DNA of 64,000 bases from Pseudonocardia sp. Lineage in GTDB: Bacteria > Actinomycetota > Actinomycetes > Mycobacteriales > Pseudonocardiaceae. Under the pieces are notes generated by a model. The model ran no database searches. It saw only the letters and a list, made by a program, of their open reading frames with translations, and was not told the origin of the DNA. This document shows positions 58,995-64,000 of the stretch, in pieces. Where the stretch lies: assembly GCF_029263155.1 (NCBI RefSeq), contig NZ_JAJCYB010000111.1, positions 1 to 64,000 of the forward strand, read 5' to 3'. Position numbers and translations under genes: made by a program. Every line of letters starts with the position of its first letter. The first letter of the stretch is position 1.

Positions 58995-60101
58995 ATGAGA
59001 ACCACCGCGGCGGTGTTGTGGGAGCTCGGCGGCAAGTGGACCGTCGAGGAGGTCGAGCTCGATCCGCCCGGCGCGGGTGAGGTGCTCGTCGAGCTGGCCG
59101 CGAGCGGGTTGTGTCACTCCGACGAGCACCTGGTCACCGGGGACCTGCCGATCGGGTTCCCGATGATCGGCGGGCACGAGGGTGCCGGACGGATCCTGGA
59201 GGTCGGCCCGGGGGTCACCGACGTGGCCGTCGGTGACCCGGTGGTGATGACGTTCCTGCCGAGCTGCGGGCGCTGCTCGTACTGCGTGCGCGGCTACACC
59301 GCCCTGTGCGACGACGGCGCGGGCGCCACGCTCGGTCCGCAGCTCGACGGCACCTACCGCTTCCACGCCCGCGGTGCGGACGTCGGCCAGATGTGCCTGC
59401 TCGGGACGTTCGCGAAGCACACCGTCGTGCCGGTCAAGTCCGTCGTGAAGATCGACGAGGGGTTCCCGCTGCACCTGGCCGCGCTCGTCGGCTGCGGGGT
59501 GACGACCGGCTTCGGCAGCGCCGTGCGCACCGCGGAGCTGCGTGCCGGGGACGCGTGCGTCGTCATCGGGATCGGTGGCGTCGGCGCCAACGCCGTACAG
59601 GGGGCGAAGGCGGCCGGCTGCCGCTACGTCGTGGCCGTCGACCCGGTCGGCTTCAAGCGCGAGAAGGCGCTGGAGCTGGGGGCCACCCACGTCGCCGCGA
59701 GCATGGACGAGGCCTGGAACACCGTGTCGAGCCTGACCCGTGGCCAGCTCGCCGACGCCGCCATCCTGACGACGGGCGTCGCCGAGGGCTCCTACCTGCA
59801 GCCGGCGCTGCAGCTCGTGGGGAAGAAGGGCCGCGTGGTCGTGACCGCGCTGGGCCATCCCGACGAGGACACGGCCACCCTGTCGCTGCTGGACCTGACG
59901 CTCTACGAGAAGCAGATCCGCGGCGCCCTGTTCGGCAGCTCCAACGGTCAGCACGACGTGCCGCGGCTGCTGGAGATGTACAACCTCGGGCTGCTCAAGC
60001 TCGACGAGCTGATCACCCGCGAGTACGCCCTCGAGGAGATCAACCTGGGTTACGAGGACATGCGCGAGGGTCGCAACATCCGCGGCCTCATCCGGTACTG
60101 A
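58995..60101 (+). CDS. NDMA-dependent zinc alcohol dehydrogenase
   Basis: 368 residues. Catalytic zinc: Cys in ASGLCHSDEHLVTG, GGHEGAG, and VGCGVTTGFG. Structural zinc: four Cys in SCGRCSYCVRGYTALC. Rossmann loop VVIGIGGVGANAVQGAKAAG. The length and QLDGTYRFHARGADVGQM segment fit the NDMA-dependent (tightly bound NADH) group of actinobacteria. 22 bp ahead of the R2-like oxidase. Confidence 0.9.
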   Translation: MRTTAAVLWELGGKWTVEEVELDPPGAGEVLVELAASGLCHSDEHLVTGDLPIGFPMIGGHEGAGRILEVGPGVTDVAVGDPVVMTFLPSCGRCSYCVRGYTALCDDGAGATLGPQLDGTYRFHARGADVGQMCLLGTFAKHTVVPVKSVVKIDEGFPLHLAALVGCGVTTGFGSAVRTAELRAGDACVVIGIGGVGANAVQGAKAAGCRYVVAVDPVGFKREKALELGATHVAASMDEAWNTVSSLTRGQLADAAILTTGVAEGSYLQPALQLVGKKGRVVVTALGHPDEDTATLSLLDLTLYEKQIRGALFGSSNGQHDVPRLLEMYNLGLLKLDELITREYALEEINLGYEDMREGRNIRGLIRY

Positions 60102-60123
60102 CCAGCACACACGGAGGTCTGCA

Positions 60124-61089
60124 ATGACGCGGTCGATCGAGCACGGAAAGCGCACGGGCTACGCCACGCTGGGGCGGGGCGGGCTGAACTTCGACTCGTT
60201 CCCGATGCGGCTGTTCGCCAAGGGCAACGGGCGGCACTGGAACCCCGCCGACATCGACCTCGCGCAGGACGCCGCCGACTTCGCGGCCCTGAACGACTCC
60301 GAGCGCTGGTGGACGACGATGCTCGCCGCGCAGTTCATGGCCGGTGAGGAGTCGGTGACCCAGGACCTGCAGCCCTTCGTCGCGGCGATGGCGGCGGAGG
60401 GGCGCCTGGCCGACGAGATGTACCTGACGCAGTTCGTGTTCGAGGAGGCCAAGCACACCGAGGCGTTCCGCCGCTGGTTCGACGCCGTCGGCCTGACCGA
60501 GGACCTGCACCCCTTCCTCGCCGACAACGACGCCTACGGGCAGATCTTCACCCGGGAGCTGCCGCAGAGCCTCTACGCGCTGGCCGACGACCCGTCGCCG
60601 CGCAACCAGATCCGCGCGTCGGTCACCTACAACCACATCGTCGAGGGGACGCTCGCGCTCACCGGGTACTACATCTGGGCGAAGATCTGCAAGAGCCGCG
60701 GGATCCTGCCCGGGATGCAGAAGATCATCAAGCACATCGGCGACGACGAGCGCAGGCACATGGCCTGGGGCACCTTCACCTGCCGGCGCCACGTCGCGGC
60801 CGACGACTCGCTGTTCGACGTCGTCGACGAGCGGATGCAGGAGCTGCTGGTGCCCGCGATGGGTGTCGTGACGGCGCCGTTCGACCGGCTCGCCGAGGGC
60901 GAGGAGCCCCCGTTCGCGATCGACCTCAACGAGCTCGCGGAGTACGCGATGGACAAGATCGGCCGCCGCCTCGGCGCGATCGAGTCGGCCCGCGGGGCCA
61001 ACCTGTTCGACATCGACGTGGACGCCTCGCCCGAGGCGTTGGAGGAGCGCTTCCACACCGAGGACCAGGCCGAGCTCGCGGCCGCCTGA
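60124..61089 (+). CDS. R2-like ligand-binding oxidase (R2lox)
   Basis: 321 residues. All metal ligands fit the known Mycobacterium pattern with a +7 offset: Glu75, Glu108, His111, Glu174, Glu209, His212. The Val78 and Tyr169 pair corresponds to the residues that form the ether cross-link. MAGEESVTQDLQPF, VFEEAKHTEAF, HIVEGTLALTGYY and IGDDERRHMAWG carry these. Mn/Fe cofactor and a bound fatty acid are expected; the substrate is unknown. GGAGGT ribosome site. Probably co-transcribed with the dehydrogenase. Confidence 0.92.
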   Translation: MTRSIEHGKRTGYATLGRGGLNFDSFPMRLFAKGNGRHWNPADIDLAQDAADFAALNDSERWWTTMLAAQFMAGEESVTQDLQPFVAAMAAEGRLADEMYLTQFVFEEAKHTEAFRRWFDAVGLTEDLHPFLADNDAYGQIFTRELPQSLYALADDPSPRNQIRASVTYNHIVEGTLALTGYYIWAKICKSRGILPGMQKIIKHIGDDERRHMAWGTFTCRRHVAADDSLFDVVDERMQELLVPAMGVVTAPFDRLAEGEEPPFAIDLNELAEYAMDKIGRRLGAIESARGANLFDIDVDASPEALEERFHTEDQAELAAA

Positions 61090-61117
61090 GTACCCGATCC
61101 CCGGCGGCCCGGACCCC

Positions 61118-63709
61118 TCACCGGGCCGCCGGTCCCCGTCCCGGCCCGAGCGCTCCGTCCAGCTCGCCACGACCGCAGATGCCCAGCTTGGTGTAGGTGC
61201 GGGCGAGGTGGGTCTCCACCGTCCGGACCGAGACGACCAGACGCCGTGCGATCCTCTGATTGGACAGGCCGCTCGCCGCGAGCCGGGCGATGTCGTGCTC
61301 GCGGGCGGTGAGTCGTGGGGGCTCCAGGCCGGCCAGGGCCGGGGTGCGGGGGCTGCCGCACCGGCGCGCGAGGTGCACGGCACGGGCGGACGCCGTCGCC
61401 GCGAGCCTGCGCCGACCGGTCCGCTGATGATCGGCGGCGGCGGCCGCGGCGCAGTCGGCGGCCGACAGCAGCGCACCGAGCTCCTCGAACCGGTCGCCCG
61501 CCGCGTCCAGGCGGGTCGCGTCGCCTGCCACGGCGGCGTCCGCGTGCTCGGCGGCGATCCGCACGATCGGCGCGTCGCAGGAGCGGGCCAGCGCCCGGAG
61601 GGGTTCGGCGGCGTCCGCCGCGTGTCCCAGGCGGACCGCGTCGTGCAGCAGGCCGGCCGCCACGACGACCTGACCGGCTGCCCCGGCGGGTCCCGCCGCG
61701 TCCCGGGCCAGGGCGGCCGCGTCGGCGACGCGCTGCCTGGATGCCAGAACCCAGACCCGGGCGCGCTGCCGCTGTGGCGTGACCAGCGGCCCGGCCCCGT
61801 CGAGATCGTCCAGGAGGGCCTCCGCGGCGCGGGAGTCGCCGAGCAGGGCGCGCGCGGTCGCGAGCCACGCGGTACAGATCGGCTGCAGGTCCAGGGGGTC
61901 GCGATGGCTGAGCCCGAGCCGCGCCTCGGTGAGCCAGCGGGCCGCGGTGTCGACCCGGCCCGCGGCCAGCGCCGCCGCGCCGCGGTGCAGCGCACCGATC
62001 GCGTCACCTGCCGACTCGGTGGCCGCCATGCTGGCGCGGTGCAGCGCTGCGGCCGCGGCCGTGTGGTCCTCGATGCGCCCGGCGTGCAGCAGGGCCACCA
62101 GCCCGGCCTGCTCCAGCGCGAGCGCGCCGAGCACCGGACCGGCCGCTTCCGTGTCCTGCCCGGACGTCACGATCCGCAGCGCCTCGGCGGCGCGCCCCTG
62201 CACGGCCAGCCCGGTACCGGCCGCGGCCGCGGCGAGCCGGTGCCCGGCCGCGCAGGCGGGGGACGCGAGCGCCCGTCCCCCCAGCTCGACCGCCCGCCGG
62301 ACGTCCCCGGAGCGCAGCTCGAGCAGGGCGAGCGTGCCGGTCAGCACACCGGTCCGGTCGTGCCGGACGGTGGGCTCGAGCACGCCGCGTGCCTCGGCGG
62401 GCCGGCGCAGGCCGAACTGCAGGTTCAGGGCACGGACCGCCACCAGTCGCGCCGACGCCGGCCGCGCGGCGGCGGCGACCTGCTCGGCCTCGGCCGCCCG
62501 GCCCTGCCACATCAGGGCCTCGACCAGTGTCGGGGCGGCCCGTTGCGTGCTGCCCGAGGCCAGCGCGGCCCTGGCCAGCCGCTCCGCCAACCGGTGGTCG
62601 CTGCGGGCCGCGGCCTCCTCGGCCGAGCGGGCCAGTACCTCGGCGTCGACGTCCACGCTCTCGCCGTCGAGGAGCATCCGGCCGGTCCGCAGCAGGTCGT
62701 CGCTCGATCCGGCGCCCGGGTTCCCCGGGTCGCGGACGACCTGGCGCCGGATCCGGCCGGCGTCGGCCTCCGGCAGCTGGTCGGCGAGGACGGCGGCGTG
62801 CACCGGGTAGGCAGGTTCGGCGTGCGCGCTTCCGGGGACGTCACCGCAGCGCACGGTGATCAACCCGGACCGCTCCAGTGCGGCCACCGTGGGCCGGCCG
62901 GCGAGCTCGACGAACCGGCCGACGGGCAGGGGCCCGGCCACGGCCAACAGGTCGAGTGCGGCCCGCTCGTGCGGGGCGAGACCCGCGAGCTGGGCGAGCA
63001 CGATGCCGGTCAGCCGGGGGGTGGGTTCCATGGGGCCCGACCAGCGCCACAGCCCGTCGACGCGGTGCAGCCGGCCGGACTCCCTGCCGCCCTCGACGAA
63101 CTCCCGCAGCACCCGCGGGTTGCCGTGGCTCAGCCGCCAGAGCTGCTCGGTGAGCCTGCTGTCGACGGCGCCGTCGAGCACCTCGGCCAGCAACCGCTCG
63201 GACCGGGCCCGCGACAGCGGGCGCAGATCGATGCGGGCGGCGAGGTCGTCCTTCCACAGGGTGGTCGTCGGGTCCGGGCCGGTTGCGGGGACGGTGGCGA
63301 CGAGGGTGGCGTCACCCGCGGCGACGAGCCGGTGTACGAGGGTGACGCTCAGCGGGTCGAGCAGGTGCGCGTCGTCGACGACGAGTACCGGTCGACCGGG
63401 ACCCGCGGTCAGGGCGCGCCTCGCCCGCTCGAGCAGTTCGGGTTCGGCGGCGCCCGACGGGGCGGTGGGCAGCAGGTGCGCCAGTGCGCCCAGGGGCAGC
63501 GCCGCGGCGGCGGCACTGGCGGCGGCACGGTGCACCGGTCGCCCACGGGCACGGGCCAGGTCGACGGCCTCCCGTGCGAGGCGGGTGCGACCGACCCCGG
63601 GCGGGCCCGCGACGACCACGCCCGCGGCGGATCCGTCGAGCGCAGCGGCCAGGGTCGCCATCTCGGTGTCGCGGCCGATGAGCGGCCACGTCGCACGGAC
63701 CCCCGTCAT
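61118..63709 (-). CDS. large LuxR-family ATPase regulator (LAL/MalT-like)
   Basis: 863 residues. AAA-type N-terminus: LIGRDTEMATLAAALDGSAA, Walker A GPPGVGRTRLA near 37-47, Walker B VLVVDDAHLLDPLSVTLVHR. A long helical TPR-like middle follows. C-terminal LuxR HTH: LTAREHDIARLAASGLSNQR, then VVSVRTVETHLARTYTKLGI. A signal-dependent ATPase activator, often of catabolic or secondary metabolic genes. Convergent with the R2lox gene. Confidence 0.92.
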   Translation of the reverse strand: MTGVRATWPLIGRDTEMATLAAALDGSAAGVVVAGPPGVGRTRLAREAVDLARARGRPVHRAAASAAAAALPLGALAHLLPTAPSGAAEPELLERARRALTAGPGRPVLVVDDAHLLDPLSVTLVHRLVAAGDATLVATVPATGPDPTTTLWKDDLAARIDLRPLSRARSERLLAEVLDGAVDSRLTEQLWRLSHGNPRVLREFVEGGRESGRLHRVDGLWRWSGPMEPTPRLTGIVLAQLAGLAPHERAALDLLAVAGPLPVGRFVELAGRPTVAALERSGLITVRCGDVPGSAHAEPAYPVHAAVLADQLPEADAGRIRRQVVRDPGNPGAGSSDDLLRTGRMLLDGESVDVDAEVLARSAEEAAARSDHRLAERLARAALASGSTQRAAPTLVEALMWQGRAAEAEQVAAAARPASARLVAVRALNLQFGLRRPAEARGVLEPTVRHDRTGVLTGTLALLELRSGDVRRAVELGGRALASPACAAGHRLAAAAAGTGLAVQGRAAEALRIVTSGQDTEAAGPVLGALALEQAGLVALLHAGRIEDHTAAAAALHRASMAATESAGDAIGALHRGAAALAAGRVDTAARWLTEARLGLSHRDPLDLQPICTAWLATARALLGDSRAAEALLDDLDGAGPLVTPQRQRARVWVLASRQRVADAAALARDAAGPAGAAGQVVVAAGLLHDAVRLGHAADAAEPLRALARSCDAPIVRIAAEHADAAVAGDATRLDAAGDRFEELGALLSAADCAAAAAADHQRTGRRRLAATASARAVHLARRCGSPRTPALAGLEPPRLTAREHDIARLAASGLSNQRIARRLVVSVRTVETHLARTYTKLGICGRGELDGALGPGRGPAAR

Positions 63710-63835
63710 CCGACCGCCCCGCCGGCGCGCGCTCCTCGTCGAGCCTCCATATGAGGATCTACGTGGCCATCGTTCGCCGGGTTCGGTGACGAGCGTGATG
63801 GTTTAGGGGGGCCGCCGGGACGCGCGACGCCCGGT

Positions 63836-64000
63836 TCACGCGGGATCCCGGGCGAGGTCGATCGTGTAGTGGATCACCACGCCGTCATCCGCGGCGGTGA
63901 CGTCGGCCGGACGGAACGGCGGCCGCTGGCCGTCGAGCCAGCGGCTGAGCACCTCGACGGCGGCCGGCTCGGTGACCGGGACGCCGTCGACCGCGGTGAC
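63836..64000 (-). CDS. partial hypothetical protein, C-terminal end
   Basis: Last 54 residues of a gene that begins beyond the right edge. VTAVDGVPVTEPAAVEVLSR, then DDGVVIHYTIDLARDPA and TGA at 63836-63838. The tail is beta-rich. No family recognised from this fragment. Confidence 0.6.
   Translation of the reverse strand, partial: VTAVDGVPVTEPAAVEVLSRWLDGQRPPFRPADVTAADDGVVIHYTIDLARDPA

Noticed and set aside
61208-63754. 848-codon plus-strand open frame
   Set aside because: Antisense shadow of the LuxR ATPase gene, which has Walker and HTH motifs.

Overview
This is chromosomal DNA of a high-GC actinomycete. The conserved order tRNA-Thr, tRNA-Met, rpmG, two MaoC-type dehydratases, tRNA-Trp, secE, nusG, rplK, rplA (48.8-53.1 kb) is the mycobacterial/corynebacterial rpmG-hadAB-secE locus. 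WhiB, DUF2795, DUF4333, NDMA-dependent dehydrogenase and Zur-type alternative ribosomal genes also fit. The protein flavour suggests Pseudonocardiaceae (Pseudonocardia-like), but the genus is an inference.

Layout. 0-3.7 kb: an IS3 transposase scrap, an ArsR/SRPBCC pair, a SnoaL-like and a maleylpyruvate-isomerase-like gene, a frameshifted cupin and the first 80% of an AraC-family regulator. 3,690-13,715: a 10-kb integrative element inserted inside that araC gene. It has a large serine integrase, a second small serine recombinase, a run of small overlapping genes, an HTH protein whose coding sequence holds an iteron-like array, a rolling-circle (HUH) Rep, an FtsK-like ATPase and a Pra-like protein. 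Joining the two flanks at a 5-bp CAGTC core restores the regulator in frame. 13.7-14.8 kb: only yajQ and tRNA-Tyr. 14,777-26,126: a second, pSAM2-type actinomycete integrative and conjugative element in tRNA-Tyr, bounded by a 58-bp direct repeat. It carries int-xis-repSA-traB-HTH-whiB-orf in ATGA-coupled order, then pra, a GntR (KorSA-like) repressor with matching operators, and cargo: a DUF1152 protein, a low-GC PD-(D/E)XK nuclease-like protein, a thioredoxin-like protein, a VOC protein and a 131-nt nested inverted repeat.

26-48 kb is ordinary chromosome: a secreted hydrolase, YnfA-like protein, DUF4333 lipoprotein, Clp-N/HTH regulator with twin operators, HemK-like methyltransferase, FAD dehydrogenase, patatin, GH140-like glycosidase, beta-lactamase-fold hydrolase, TenA, an acyl-CoA ligase/P450 operon and a four-gene osmoprotectant ABC transporter. 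47-48.7 kb is a zinc-sparing module: a CobW/Mrf-like protein divergent from zinc-free L33 and S18 across a probable Zur box. The zinc-binding L33 lies 0.4 kb further on.

53-64 kb: CaiB-type racemase/CoA-transferase, MocR regulator, SCP2-like protein, a divergent NarL-type response regulator and HisKA kinase, NDMA-dependent alcohol dehydrogenase plus R2-like ligand-binding oxidase, and a large LuxR ATPase regulator. Two noncoding repeat arrays stand out: five palindromic units of about 82 bp (37.8-38.2 kb) and ten 22-bp units in two head-to-head blocks (58.66-58.91 kb).
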